The notes below the pieces were generated by a model that was not told the origin of the DNA, did not search any database, and saw only the letters and a program-made list of their open reading frames with translations. 64,000 nt of DNA from Siphonodentalium dalli (taxonomy: Eukaryota; Mollusca; Scaphopoda; Gadilida; Siphonodentaliidae). The position numbers were made by a program, and so were the translations under genes. Location: the NCBI GenBank assembly GCA_032622095.1, contig CP136068.1, positions 112,107,546-112,171,545 on the forward strand, given 5' to 3'. Below are positions 43,251-55,595 of the stretch, one piece after another (position 1 is the stretch's first letter; the number at the start of each line of letters is the position of its first letter).

Positions 43251-46200
43251 AATAGCAGTTACCAAATTATGAATATATCCACAATAATATATTAAGGGTA
43301 TAATATAATTATAGTAAGAATGAGATATTATCAACAAAACACACTTTGTGTAAGAGAAAATGCAGTTCGATTGTCACTATGTTATTCGCGTAAAGCGCGT
43401 TGGTTTCTTTATCATCAGAGTCACGAAGTTATCCATAGGTTTCCGGACATCGTCGGCTAATGTCACGAATATTCCGCGTAAATGACAACCTGTGTTCGCA
43501 CAACAACATTCGCTGTACGCTTTTTAGATTTATCCATCACACGTCAGATTTATCATAAACTCAAAGGCAATCGCCACGTAGCTACAACATGTGTAATACA
43601 CATGAAGAAACAAGAAAGGAGTATCTGTGCTATTGAGATGACATGCTATTACGCAATCTCCTTATTTGGATGCGCGTGTGTGCGTAAATTCCTTATTTTG
43701 TGTGTGACGTAAATACGAACTGGATTAGTAAAATTTAATCTGTTTGCAAAAAACAGTACTAATTAGGTACCCTATTAGATATGATAATCCGTTTAGGTAC
43801 TTCGTGATACCAATACGGCTCTCAACACCAAAGCGTTTGGTATTATCGATACTTAGGTATTTCATATGACCGAAATACCAACGAGCTTTTGGTACTATCA
43901 GAGAACCAAATGGGTGACCGAAGCTGATTGCATGTGGCGATCACGTGATGCACGATACATTTCCACAATGAATACAATGCATAACAGCGCAGAAAACACA
44001 ATAAAATAACCGGCTTACACATTTTATGTTGGTTCTGTCCTCGGGCTCGGCTTACACTTTATAACGTGTGCCTAACTCGGTACGTTGACTGTGTGGTATT
44101 CAATAATACGGAAGTGTTAAAATTTCTCAAAATATTTGTGTGAAATTGAACGTAACTTGCTTATAAAGCCGGAATATTGTTAGCACTGTCTGGGTTAGGT
44201 TTGTATGTACTAGTAAATCGGACAAGATATTATAAAAATATTTATTTAACGAAAGAACAGAACATCACATTGACAATTATACATATAGAAACAAAGGGTA
44301 AAGAGGTAAAGGGTAAAGAGGCCGGGAAATTGAATATCGTTCTGTGATTTCAAATAAATGTTGGGAAATAAGTTAAGCGAGTGCAGGGATGAGAAAGATG
44401 GAGGTGTGATAGAAGGGAGAAGATAATGAAATAGGTAGGAAAGATAATGAAGTAGGTATGAAAGAAGTGTGATAAATGGTGTATTCAATAATTCCTCAGT
44501 CATAATCGAAGATTTATATTATGGTTTTAAATCATGGTGCAATGTCCAATATAGAAACGTAGTTAGACGCCAAATACGTCCCGGCACACAGGAGAGATGA
44601 TACATGAAGCTAAGTATATATTAGGATGACTGTTATACTGGTAGCCTGTATCAATAATCTAAATATAATTAGTAAGTACAGTCAGTATTAAGTCCAGCAA
44701 TATGCCAAGGTCAGCACATGTACAGTTGCTCAATGGGCAGACAGTCGGATATGCTCGAACGCAAGGTGTAGAAACGCGACTTACATATTTATACAAACAA
44801 GTTATACACCTCATGTTCACATACACAACTCCCTGTACACGAAGTTCACACATTACGCGAAACGTCGACTTTGGATAATAAACTGTTGTACAGCTTCAAA
44901 TATTATAGAATTCGTTTCATCTCATTAATTAGACCCATACAATAGGACATCAATGTTCACATGTGCTCGCGAAAATGGCAGAGCGGGTATCATATCAGCT
45001 CTAATTTGAATATTGGTAAATTGAACTCAAAGCAGCAATCTGCAGTGATCTGACCAACTGCTGGTTGCAACAGCTACACTTGACACGACAAAATTTCAAT
45101 TTCAAAACAGATGACACGACACAATTTCAATTTCAAAACACAGATACTTAAGTTCCACAAACTTATAAACCACCAGAATAATTCACAACAGTCAACCACT
45201 GTTGACTACGACTACGAGACGAATACAACAATGTAGAAATTATTCGAAATTAATTAACCTACATCACAGATTAATCATGATTCATAATGAGTCAGTCACG
45301 GTCCAGTTTGTTGAATACAAGTTACAGGTACATGTACAAATATTACAAAGAATGGATGCATTATATTCATCAATGTTCATCGAAACGTGAGTTGAGAACC
45401 ATGCCACCATACCATATCGACCTTTTACGGAGTTTGCTATTGTTTTGATCGAACCGTCGGCGACACTGTGATATATGTATGGAATGACGGATAATCGCGG
45501 AGACAGAGATCCATTGTGGGACACACAATATAAATGAATAAGTCACAAGAGGTTGACTTTGTTCACTGCAACGTGCTAACGCTGTGCTCTAATTAATCTA
45601 ATTAAACAAGGTTGAAGGACGTTAATGACAGCGGTTGTACCGCTATTCAACCACGCTGACCTGGTTGATATGCGGCATCCGCGGGTATTAAATCTTACTG
45701 CGGAACTAGTAATAATTGTGTGCGACCACGGTAATCCACATTAATTTTTCACATGACCGGCTATTCAACATTTGAAGTTGGTCACTGACTGACATTTGAA
45801 ATTGCATCATCAATGCAGTGTCGTACGATGCCAGAAATATACACTCTTTGTGGTGCTTATAATGCTAACTTTAAAAACAACATAACATTCATATAAACAT
45901 TGTATGAAAATGCGGTCTGAACCGCGAACGCAGGTGGTACCAAGGTCGACCGCGGTATGACTGGTCACGGTTAATCGCATCAACGCGGTCGAGAAACGCA
46001 GTGATATCGGTGGTTAACGTTGTTGACCTCTAACTTTCCCCTAAACTGAACAGTAACTAATGGAATGAGCATGTTGACAAAATTTAAATTTAATCAAAGA
46101 CTTATCACAGTGTGTTTTTTATACTTAATTAGGTTAGTCGTAGTTTTGTTTTTCATATTTTTTTGTGACCGATGGAGTGAAATCAAGTTTATACTTGAAA

Positions 46201-46539
46201 CTGGGACATATAATGCTCGAGCAATGCATTATCTTCGTTTTTGTGGGAGATATTAACCACGCTTCTGTGTATGCCTTCAAGCTCCAATCAGTTGTTCTAT
46301 TAGCATTGTATGGCGAAGTATACTTTTCGACTAGTCTTGGAAAGAGCTGTTGTAACGGCAAGGTGTTGTAACATGACTGGTGTAAGGTAACTCCACTGAA
46401 GGCCGAACATATGATCATACTAACATAGATATGTTTTTGCAGTAATATGTTTGAGAATGTTACAGGGGAATTTTCTTGGATTTTAAGTGTTCAATAAAAA
46501 TGACATCGGTGTGTAAACATGTGTTGTTATATTTTTGGC
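43251..46539. other. No gene recognised; purine-rich tract
   Basis: 44297-44470 is strongly purine-rich on the plus strand (aaagggtaaagagg repeated, then gatgagaaagatggagg and aggaaagataatgaa). The long minus-strand frame there is a low-complexity artefact. A short direct repeat (gacacgac-aaatttcaattt, caaaaca) occurs at 45075 and 45113. Confidence 0.4.
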
Positions 46540-46650
46540 ACGTCTCCCATATACGAGAATGCATTGGCTCAACAAGATGTACCTTGACCTTGTAAGCCAA
46601 CGCATCCTCTTATATGGGAGATTCGCAAATATAAGATATTGCACTGGCTC
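46540..46650. repeat. Diverged relative of the 69-bp hairpin module
   Basis: Contains cccatatacgagaatgcatt, ggctcaacaa, then gccaacgcatcctcttata and cgcaaatataagatattgca, ctggc. These resemble hairpin arms but with many changes and altered spacing. Confidence 0.45.
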
Positions 46651-46679
46651 ATGGTCTTTAATGGTGTATCAGCTCAGAT

Positions 46680-47030
46680 CGGTTGCTAGTTGGGTGAGCC
46701 GGCGTTGTCCAAAAGCTTTGATATGTTTATTATCGGCTATCATAAATATGTACCATTGGAATTGGCAAAATAGTCATGTGTTCTTAATTAATTCGAAATG
46801 ATAAGCGAAAAGATTAACTTCTCCTGAATCCCTACCCCATCTCTGATTCGGACGCCGCCACTTATGTCTACACCATTCGACTCCTCGATTCATTGTGATG
46901 CCAATAAGTTTGAAAAACAGCGATGGCGATTTTGGTGACCCTTCGCAAACTCCCATTCCTGGAACTGATAGTGCCACTTTGTCACATATGAACAACACAC
47001 ATGGCATCAAACTTAACATAATACCTTAAT
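46680..47030 (+). repeat. Copy of the 39740 repeat family, shortened
   Basis: Starts with gttgggtgagccggcgttgt (compare the gggttacccggcgttgtcc start at 39757). It then has tctgattcggacgccgccac, attcgactcctcgattcatt and aataagtttgaaaaacagcg, which match single units of the family. Confidence 0.55.
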
Positions 47031-47856
47031 ATGGCGTGTTATGTAATTCCCCTTCTAACTAATATTAGTTCTTCTTTAGTAAATTAATTGATTAGATATC
47101 ATTACGATTTCCATGGTACATCAATCACCCTCTGACATTAATAGTCATAAAAGCACGTTTCTTTTGGAAGATGATTTTGATAAATCACCAACATGGAAAT
47201 TGGCCCTCTCCCTTTAAATATAACATGGTCTATGTTACCACGGTGACAGAAGAATTACCGGTAGACTTGACATTTTGAGCTCTGGTGTCTATACTCATTC
47301 TTTTAAAGTTGAATTGACATGTATGATGTTGATGTTTAGCATCTAAGCCGTATAATTAAGATACCATTTCAATAAAATATTTTCCAAGAAAATGTGATGC
47401 TAAATTTTGAAAGTCAGCAAATTTCATCACATTCGTGATACCGTCTTCCATGATTACCATTCCATAGCTTATCAATACCACTCAGGACAGTGCATGTGAG
47501 TTTTTCCTCAAGTAATTGAATTTCTTGTTGAAACATTCTGGCGCATACTTGTTCTGAAGTCTTCGGTGTGGTTTTATCGATGCTGGCGTTTAAATGTATT
47601 CAAGCCAAATGATTGCACACTTTGGATATCGAATTCCCAGCTAACCCGCTGCGCTGTTCGCGTAGGTCATCTCACACAGCTGGTGAGATGTTAAATGGGT
47701 AAGAAGCTATTCTACATAAAGCCTCAATAAAGAACGGGTAGCTCCCTAATTCGTTTCTGCATTATTTGAAGCGTACTTATATACCAACTCCAAGTATATG
47801 TTTGCCATGTGTGGTATGAAGTTTCTCACACGATTAACAGTCGTAATTTATGTTGG
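47031..47856. other. No gene recognised
   Basis: AT-rich sequence with nothing assigned. Confidence 0.4.
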
Positions 47857-48225
47857 TTAATTCACATGCCGACATTTCACTACTATTATAGGCTTGATTA
47901 ACTTATCAAACAATTTAAGGGACGTTTTCAGAGGGAGGGATGTTTTATTTGCAAACGCACGAGAGATTGGATAAAGCACCTTCCGTATATTGGCACTCAA
48001 ATTACTTACGGCCTGTGCGAATTGTCCTGTGCTGGAAAACGTAATTCCGAGATAGATACATGTATGATGTTCATTAACAAGACCCAAAGGATTATCTTCG
48101 AGGTAAACAATTTGGTGAACTTTTGGCTTCCTCGTTCTAAAAATAACGTCGTCTCCATGTTTATCGAAAGGGCGCTAAGCCGCGTGAATATCAACTTAGA
48201 AACTGGTCCCGCATTCTTTTAAACT
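47857..48225 (-). pseudogene. LINE reverse transcriptase fragment
   Basis: The minus strand reads EDNPLGLVNEHHTCIYLGI, then TFSSTGQFAQAVSNLSAN, RKVLYPISRAFANK and SLKLFDKLIKPI. That is the region just after the RT catalytic motifs of LINE ORF2 proteins, where YLGxTFSxxGxF is typical. The upstream part is frame-broken (for example FRTRKPKVHQIVYLEDNP in one frame and a SINMETTLFLERGSQ shadow in another). It is a truncated, non-functional copy. Confidence 0.7.
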
Positions 48226-49199
48226 GACTCTGATCATGTTGTTCACATAATATAGTGCATTTGCCCATTGTTATTTCAGCTGGTAACCGTACCTTAAATT
48301 AAACCGCATGTGTGTGCAATAGCCGCTTCTGTTGCACAGTGGGGGGGGGGCAGTTTAGAGTCCAGCGACAACCTTTTAGAGAGTTCTAACTGTTATTATG
48401 AGAAATGGGGTATGGAAAATATCACATACCTGTTATTCCATGATTGTAGTATAGCAATGTAGTGCAAATAATGCATTCACCCCGTCCGAGTATCCCAACC
48501 ACAATATATATTGTATCACTCGCAATCCTCGAAGCTGACTGGACCCACACAGAACCATACGTATTGTCAACAACAAACACACGTGCGTGTATCTATACGT
48601 GACCATCCTCGTGCACACAATAAAACATATTCAAACGACATAACGCTGTATAAGATTAAAATTATTCCAGAAGTAGCCAATTCATCTTACATGCCAACTC
48701 CCTATTATGGTGCCTGCATGTTATCGATATGGTTATTTGGCCCTTGTATAAAGCATCTTTCTTGTTTAATGCATATTCTCCCAATATTCCGAAACCCCAT
48801 ACTCTCGTGCTACATCGTCTATATACGTGTGCCTGAATTATCTTAATATATTATTACATAATTGATAAAAAATCATGAATGTCCTTCTGTAAGTTACTTA
48901 ATTTACATGTACATACTCACATGATGTATTCTTTCGTATGTTGTTGTTCATTTGTTATTTGTATAAATTTATTTTGAGCTCTCAGTTAGTTATATGGAGG
49001 AAATAAAGGATTCATTTCACTAATTTCGCATAGTGTTGCTGTCTGTCAGTGGGGAAATTGTCGATTTGTTCCTCTTAGTTGTGTATGTTAACAAAAGTAC
49101 AGGTTATTGAGAGGATTCAACGACATTTTGACATAGGTTTACTGCCTGGCACCGCTCTGCCAACTTCGAACTAGACCGTTATACTCCAGGATAAGCCTA
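48226..49199. other. No gene recognised
   Basis: A G-run lies near 48342. The plus-strand frame at 48511-48846 (111 codons) has no recognisable domain and lacks convincing start context. Confidence 0.35.
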
Positions 49200-50420
49200 T
49201 TTTTGATATCTATAAGAATTGGTGGTAAAATTGTTGATCAATTATGGTGTCCTAACTGGATGGGCCACTCCCGAAACTTAAACCTGTTAGATTCATTGTT
49301 TCGTTTCATGAGATCGCTATATTATATTAAGTTTGGAAGTAATCGGCGACAAAAGTTTCATAAATGTTGCTGGCACCACATTTAAGCGCACACCATATGC
49401 AGGGTTCGCGCTGCCACTTGCCAAATTTGCCAATGGCAAAAATAATTCACATTTGGCTAAAAATATTTTCATTTGACAAAAAAATTGGCAAGTCACTTTT
49501 GATTCCTAAAGAAAGTTTAATAATATTTGTCAACTAATAACACTCATTTCAGGAAAATCTTTCATCACTGGTATTAGTGGTGATTTATAAGGTTATGAAA
49601 AGTTAACACCTCTATCAAGATACAATTAATCCGATACCATTAGTATTTGGTGGTGGTGTTTACATAGCTAATCTTTGTTTCGACGTGCCTTTCTGATGAA
49701 GAAATCCTTCCACAATTCGATTGTTATGTTGTTGGCTTATTATTCTATGATAAACCAAAGTATAGAGGCGAGAATTATCAGTAAATAACTGCTTTCCTAT
49801 CGATATCAATGGCCGCTCAAACAGCGATTGTCGAAATAGTCAAAATAAAAGGCACAATGTTGTAGAACTGATATAATTTGGCAACTTCTAACAACATTTG
49901 GCAAACATTATTTTCATTTGGTAAAAACAAATTTGTGGCAAGCGCGGACCCTGACCATATGATTCCTTGTAGCATAGAGATTATGTTATATTAGAATAGT
50001 GAACAATAATCGCAAACATTCTGTTTTCACTTTTATTGCCCCTTCCCTCTCAATTCTTGATTTTTGGTTTCCATAAGAATCCTCGTATGAAGGAGATGAC
50101 TATATAGATAAGTTAGGCGAAAATCGGCCACTAAAATGATCAATCGACGACAAATGCTCTATAAATATTACTGTCCTTCCCTCACCAATCACTACCCCTA
50201 CGGCACCACATTTAAGCGCACACCATACGATTCCTTGTAGCATAGAGATGATGATATATTAGAATGGTGAAAATTAATCGCAAACATTTTTGTTTTCACT
50301 TTCATTGCACCTTTCCTCAACATTCTTGACTTATAATCCTCGTATCAAGGTGATGACTAACTAGATAAGTTTGGCGGAAATCGGCCACTAAAACATAAAT
50401 TTTAATTACTCTCCAGCCTG
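49200..50420 (+). repeat. Degenerate repeat units hosting a hAT MITE
   Basis: Units of the 39740 family appear at 49300-49399 (ttaagtttggaagtaatcgg, gcgacaaaa, ctggcaccacatttaagcgc), 49954-50130 and 50140-50400. The MITE at 49400-49953 interrupts one unit. The unit at 50203-50250 (caccacatttaagcgcacac, catacgattccttgtagc) is the uninterrupted paralogue of the insertion site. Confidence 0.7.
49400..49953. mobile_element. Complete 554-bp hAT-type MITE with 8-bp target duplication
   Basis: The left end cagggttcgcgctgccactt and the complement of the right end (cagggtccgcgcttgccac) are imperfect inverted repeats. A perfect 8-bp duplication, accatatg, flanks it (49392-49399 and 49954-49961). These traits fit hAT transposons. 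The left part carries repeated (c)atttggcaaa units. No transposase frame is present. A truncated relative is at 13032-13195. Confidence 0.85.
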
Positions 50421-50472
50421 TTGTCCCGAAACCAGCACATTATCGGCTTATAATAGAGCTTAGTTTAGGTAG

Positions 50473-50574
50473 ATAATCTGCTTAGCATCGCCTCTTTTGA
50501 GTCGATAATGTGATGAATTAAGAACATTTTAGTCACATTATCAACTCATAATGAGGAAATTCTAAGCAGATTAT
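50473..50574. repeat. Imperfect palindrome, about 100 bp
   Basis: ataatctgcttagcatcg and ttttgagtcgataatgtga on the left pair with tcacattatcaactcataat and ctaagcagattat on the right. The short loop is tgaattaagaacatttt. Confidence 0.6.
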
Positions 50575-52215
50575 GTTCCGACAATGACATAAATAAGCCA
50601 ACTCACGGCTTTTTGGGTGTACGCTCTTTAGCAAGTGTTTTAATTCTGGCCGGCACCATAAATCGAAATAACGGGTAATAACTGGGGGGGGGTCGGAAAA
50701 AAGTGACATGACAGTAGGCTGAAAAAACTTTTTTCCGGCTCTTGTGTACCCACCACCCCCTATTTGAAGGAAACAATATTTTTTCCTATTTCATGCGGGG
50801 TACCCACCCCCTTTTTTTTTTACCTCACACCATTTAAGCTTGATGGTCAGTATTACAGTTACCCTATTTCCGTTTCTGGTTCTTCAAAGTCATTCCAACT
50901 TTTGTAATAACACGAAACAAGAAGTGATCTAAAAAAAAACCCTGAAAAAAAACCCACAATAACACACAGAATACATGTGCTGATCAGTAAATTATTGATT
51001 GTTTCGTCCCCAAATATTGTCTGAGGTAGCTCATTATACACGTAAACAAGTACCTTCTTTTCATCACAGCAAGTCTAATTTTAGATGTGTCCCATAGTAG
51101 CACATGAATGTATGTCAATTATGATTTTTGAAAAATATTAGGGCAACACCACCTGGCAATTAATTCTCCAACAATACAGGTATCAGCTGAAATCCACCAT
51201 GTATCACTAAACGTATTTTCATGAGCTGAGTTCTTTGGCTAGGTACTGTGCTAAGGCCAGACCCAGGTCAAACATTCAGACTCATACGTGTACGTGTAAA
51301 TGGAAACTTGAAAATAAGACGGTCATATGCAGTCTGCGTATCATTTGGGCAGTCATTATAGACTAAAGCACACGGGCCAAGCTTGCTCATACAGTCTGAG
51401 AACAGATAAGAATCGTATACAGCTGTACCCAGTGTTATCCAGTTTGTTTTTGTAGACTAATTGATGCATGACAGTATTGACTTGTAAACAAGTTATATGA
51501 ACATATTACCAAATTTCCACTGATTTTCAGTAATCACCTGAAAACTGTATCATAATAATAAAATATCAATTTTGGCAAAACATTTATGCTAAATAATACT
51601 GGATCAACAAGATATTATACCATCTCACACCATCGCTTTTAACATATTTATCAGCATCCATATGGCTTTGATGTGAAATTTAATTTTGTGTTCATAAACA
51701 AACAATAAACACAACTAAATAAAACAAACAAAATTAACACTGAATGTTGCTTTAAATAGGATTCAATAATTTCTAGCATGATGAGATTTCCATGTTTTTG
51801 CCTCTAATTATGTCTGCTTGATCACGTTTAATGAGTAAATATTAATGCTATAAATTAATAGCTTATTTCATGTTATTTACATTAATGATTATTCATGTGC
51901 TACAAAACTGTCTATTTTCATCTGGAACCAGCAGCATTGATACATGGCAATGTGATCGGATGTAAAGGGCGAATTCCTGAGAGTTGGTTCGTAATCTGGA
52001 TTTCTGAATAGCATCATGCCTGTATCCACACTAACTACCCCCTAAGCACTGCCCTAAGTGTCATACACACCTTAACAATGATGCTGAACACTTTGAGGAA
52101 ATTATATTGCAGAAATGTTGTAAGAGGAAAAATTGTGACCTCTTGGGAAAAAGGTGACATTTTTCGCGGCTGAAAACACACCCAACCACCCACCCACCCC
52201 GGCCTATTGTACCGG
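50575..52215. other. No gene recognised; G/C-run fragments
   Basis: 50680-50830 (gggggggtcggaaaaaa, ttgtgtacccaccacccc) and 52130-52200 (aaaaaggtgacatttttcgc, caccc repeated) look like fragments of the G-tract element family at 61459-62009. The part between is AT-rich and unassigned. Confidence 0.4.
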
Positions 52216-52345
52216 GTAAGAGTCCATTATCTGCTTATTTCAGAATAAAATAATCACAGTATGTACCTATTTCACATTATAGGTCGATTATGTGCGTATT
52301 TCTGCGTGCGATGATATGTTGGACTCTCACCTTACCCACCCGATC
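52216..52345. repeat. Short inverted-repeat element
   Basis: The left end gggtaagagtcca is mirrored by tggactctcaccttaccc at the right. The interior has ttatctgcttatttc and gtgcgtatttctgcg. It is a possible small MITE. Confidence 0.4.
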
Positions 52346-52349
52346 ACGA

Positions 52350-52735
52350 ACAGTGCTAATGTTGCGTCTTTAAACACGCGATTAGATTCATCGTACCATG
52401 TAAACTAATACGTATTAATTTGGTGAAAGTCAGCGTTAAAAATATTGCATCAATGTTGATGCCCGACTCGAAAGGTGCCAATGTTGGCATCATTAAATCC
52501 AAACCATTAGATTTGTCATAACAGGGAGATGTTTTATATAGGTTTGGTGGGAATCGGCGACAAAAAATTATCATCGATGTTTTGCCACTCTGCCTTTTTC
52601 TGTCCCTCATCCTGACAACGTCACTTAAGAAACGGTTAGCGTGCACCATTTATCTTCCTCGCAAAAGAATTCTCTAAAGGGACAGACAGTCAGAAAGACA
52701 CACATTCGCAAAGATAGATTTATGGTTAAGGCGGC
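52350..52735 (+). repeat. Copy of the 39740 repeat family (3' part)
   Basis: Three degenerate units (acgcgattagattcatcgta, aatttggtgaaagtcagcg, then ggtttggtgggaatcggcga) are followed by the family end gacagacagtcagaaagaca and cacattcgcaaagatag. This end matches the end near 41755-41800, which defines a shared 3' boundary. Confidence 0.65.
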
Positions 52736-53452
52736 GTTCTTAATTAAAGTCGCAAGCGTGAGATTGATTGATATCAGGGTCTATGAGCGAATACCAGATA
52801 AGCGTGCGAATTGATTCGCCCTGTCAAGCAGAAGCGCGCGGTATTGTCACATCTGTCATCCACCTATGACGGGGTTGGAGATAACCTTTCATTGCTATTG
52901 TATAATACTTTACAAGAGATGTATCTGTTAATGTGGCGCGCTCGTTTATAATGCTTTTTTTACTTGCTTCCTTAGAAACATGCATCTATGTGTTGAACCC
53001 GAAATATTCACAAAGGGTACAAGAAGCGACACCATATTTTTAAACAAGAACTTTAAAATGAAAACGTAGCGTCGCATGCAATGGTATAACTACACGTACA
53101 TGTATGTCCCCAAAGTTTACAAATAAATATATATTTTTAATCTGAATTAAATTGTATGTGCTGATGAATTCCCATCTCGTTCTTTCGGAATTAAAGACAT
53201 ATTATGGATTTGTTTTGATGGGTGAAACAGATACGTTAATTTTCAAGCGCTATTCCAACTAGAGGAATGTAGCATTCTATTAACATCGCCGAAAATCTCA
53301 AGCAGATCGACCATACCACGCCATAGAAAACATCGTCTGAACTACGCTTAATTGTAAATATTTACATCTCGATTCGGGACGCAACTGTCGTCGATAAACT
53401 AACGAAAATGATTTCGCCATCGAAAGTCACTGAATTTAATGAACATATATAG
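52736..53452. other. No gene recognised
   Basis: AT-rich sequence with nothing assigned. Confidence 0.4.
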
Positions 53453-53592
53453 AATATACGCAGTGTTTCTGAATAACAAATTTAATCCACCCGTGGGATT
53501 GGCGATTTACACCACTCGCTGAAGTTCGTGGTGTAAATCGCCCATCCCACTCGTGGATTAAATTTGTTATTCAGAAACACTATGCGTATATT
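53453..53592. mobile_element. 140-bp palindrome related to 36645-36780
   Basis: The left arm aatatacgcagtgtttctga, ataacaaatttaatccac, gggattggcgatttacacca is mirrored by the right arm ending ttcagaaacactatgcgtat. The loop is ctcgctgaagttcg. Outer bases share cgca(tag)tgt-tctgaataa with the 36.65-kb palindrome, although the inner parts differ. Confidence 0.75.
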
Positions 53593-53596
53593 TTGT

Positions 53597-53763
53597 TTAT
53601 GCCACGATCTTTACAATGCGACGGATAAACACTTTTCCGTTCAAATTATATGGAGAAAGTTTAATCCACTCAGCGAAGTTTATGCCACGATCTTTACAAT
53701 GAGATGGGTAAACACTTTTCCGTTCAAATTGTATGGAGAAAGTTTAATCCACTCTGCGAAGTT
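53597..53763. repeat. 83-bp tandem duplication next to a palindrome
   Basis: Two units with period 83: gccacgatctttacaatg, taaacacttttccgttcaaa, tggagaaagtttaatccact, gcgaagttt. A small hairpin (tttaatcaacacaggtgttg followed by attaaa) lies immediately after at about 53781-53807. Confidence 0.75.
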
Positions 53764-53807
53764 TAATCAACAGTAGGCACGTTTAATCAACACAGGTGTT
53801 GATTAAA

Positions 53808-55222
53808 TGTCAAATTTAAACAGATGGCTTTCTTTAGATAGTAAGATAGGCAATCGTGGTATAAATACGAATGACGGCGCGTGTTATTAATTTGTATGTC
53901 CTATTTGTAAAAAATAACTACTTTGAGCAAGATTATACTCCATTTCTATTTGATCACCCAACCGGAGTGTTTCGCATCACTTTAATGGGTTGTTTCTGAC
54001 TGCTCAGTGTCTCATGAGAATGAATCTCGTTACAGGTTACCGATTATTAAAATGCAATGTCTCTTCATGAAGTATCGGTGCGAATTCAATGTGATGAAGC
54101 TTTTACTTTGAATCAGCATCATTAAGCATATGTCACTTCCCAATTTGTCTCCACTAACTGAGACATGAATATTAGTTTTCAGAACATCGAACTGTTCAAG
54201 ACAATTAGGCATTTAATACCATATACAAACATCGTTGTATAATAATTTATATAAATGTAGTATTGCCCGCCAAGAGAAACCAAATATTTTAAGATAACTT
54301 CCCGAATAACACTTTCAACAGCAAAAAACTAATTTTGAAAACGTGCTTGTGTTAGCAATCTTCCAAGAACAAGCGAAAACAATCCGACCGCACGCATATT
54401 TGATTTTAAATTGTTTAAAAGGTTACATTTTCAATATAAAACCGCACATATATTTTTTGAATAGCGATCTTATTTCGCGGGACGCTCGTGATTCACGACG
54501 ACGAGTACTGTGATTGCCAATCTAAACAGCACGCCGAGGTCGTAGCACAACATAACTGGACTGTTTACATGAGATATTTTGGCCAGTGTCGAACCAGGTC
54601 GAACAGTAAAGTAATATATTGCAGAAAATAAATTTCAGGTGTTATTTGAGCTTATCAGAAACCATAAAATCGTAACAGTTCTTACGGATAGTAAAATACG
54701 AGAACGAGTAGAACGTACACAAATGTTCGTGAAATAGTACCCTATCCGTATCCGTAATCGAAAGCGTGAGTTTTGCGAAAGGTCTCCATTGTCGCATAAT
54801 TGACCACAACGAGTCCGTTTGTGAGACAGTATGGGGGTTGCGGGACTGCGTGCCGTGATTATTTAGTACTTAACTATGCTGTTATTAGATCATATCTTAG
54901 CCCTTTATGTTTCACAAGCGTATCCTGTTCCACGACGGTGAATGACTTAATTGCCACTAATAGATAAAAATTAAGCCACATGATGATCACAATTTAAGCA
55001 AATAATCTGAGAGTCATCTACCGCATTGATCAGCTGAGAAACCACCGCGGAATTATTGCTTATATCATGTATTTATGAGTTTTGTAGAACATCCGAATTT
55101 GTAATCGTAACAACGAATAGGGAAAAACGACAACGAATATAAAGAACACAAATTATAATGACGTAGTACCCTATTCGTAAATAATTATCTTTTCAAAATG
55201 CGAAAGGTATCTATTTAATATA
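53808..55222. other. No gene; one diverged direct repeat
   Basis: 54670-54785 and 55075-55212 share gtaatcg, cgaa, aacg-a, gtaccctat-cgta and aatgcgaaaggt-tct-like blocks, which suggests a diverged duplication about 410 bp apart. Confidence 0.4.
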
Positions 55223-55595
55223 TGTGACCCGTCATATCAAATCCAGTCGGAAGTCGGGATTATTTTACCCTGTGCCAATGCATTCTCTTATATATGCGAG
55301 TCGACCATAGGCCTAACAATTTTTTATCATGTTTTTTAAATAAATGTTTCTTACAATTTTTAGGACATAAAATAAAAAACATCCATTACCCTAGAGGGAG
55401 CCCCACACATATATAGAAGCATATAGAAGAGTGTCGTCTGCTCATGTTTGTCTGGGGCTCTGTATGGTTGAAATCATAAAATTGTTGAAGAATACAAGAA
55501 AACATTATTAAAATTGTAAAAAATTGTTAGGTCAATGCATTGGCACAGGGTAAAAATATCCCGACTTCCGACTGGATTTGATATGGCGGGTCACA
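55223..55595. mobile_element. TGTGACCCGCC-type MITE, rearranged (copy E)
   Basis: The ends tgtgacccgtcatatcaaat and the complement of tggatttgatatggcgggtc define the element. Its middle is in the opposite orientation to copy D (aagagtgtcgtctgctcatg, tttgtctggggctctgtatg). One hairpin has kept only its left half (55274-55310) and the other is reduced to caatgcattggcacaggg. Confidence 0.75.

Noticed and set aside
44246-44503. Minus-strand Leu/Ser/His-rich ORF
   Set aside because: It is the complement of a purine-rich tract and is a composition artefact.
7583-55310. Hairpin modules considered as CRISPR repeats or microRNA precursors
   Set aside because: There are no regularly spaced spacers, and the copies sit inside MITEs. 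A hairpin small-RNA role is possible but nothing in the sequence shows it.
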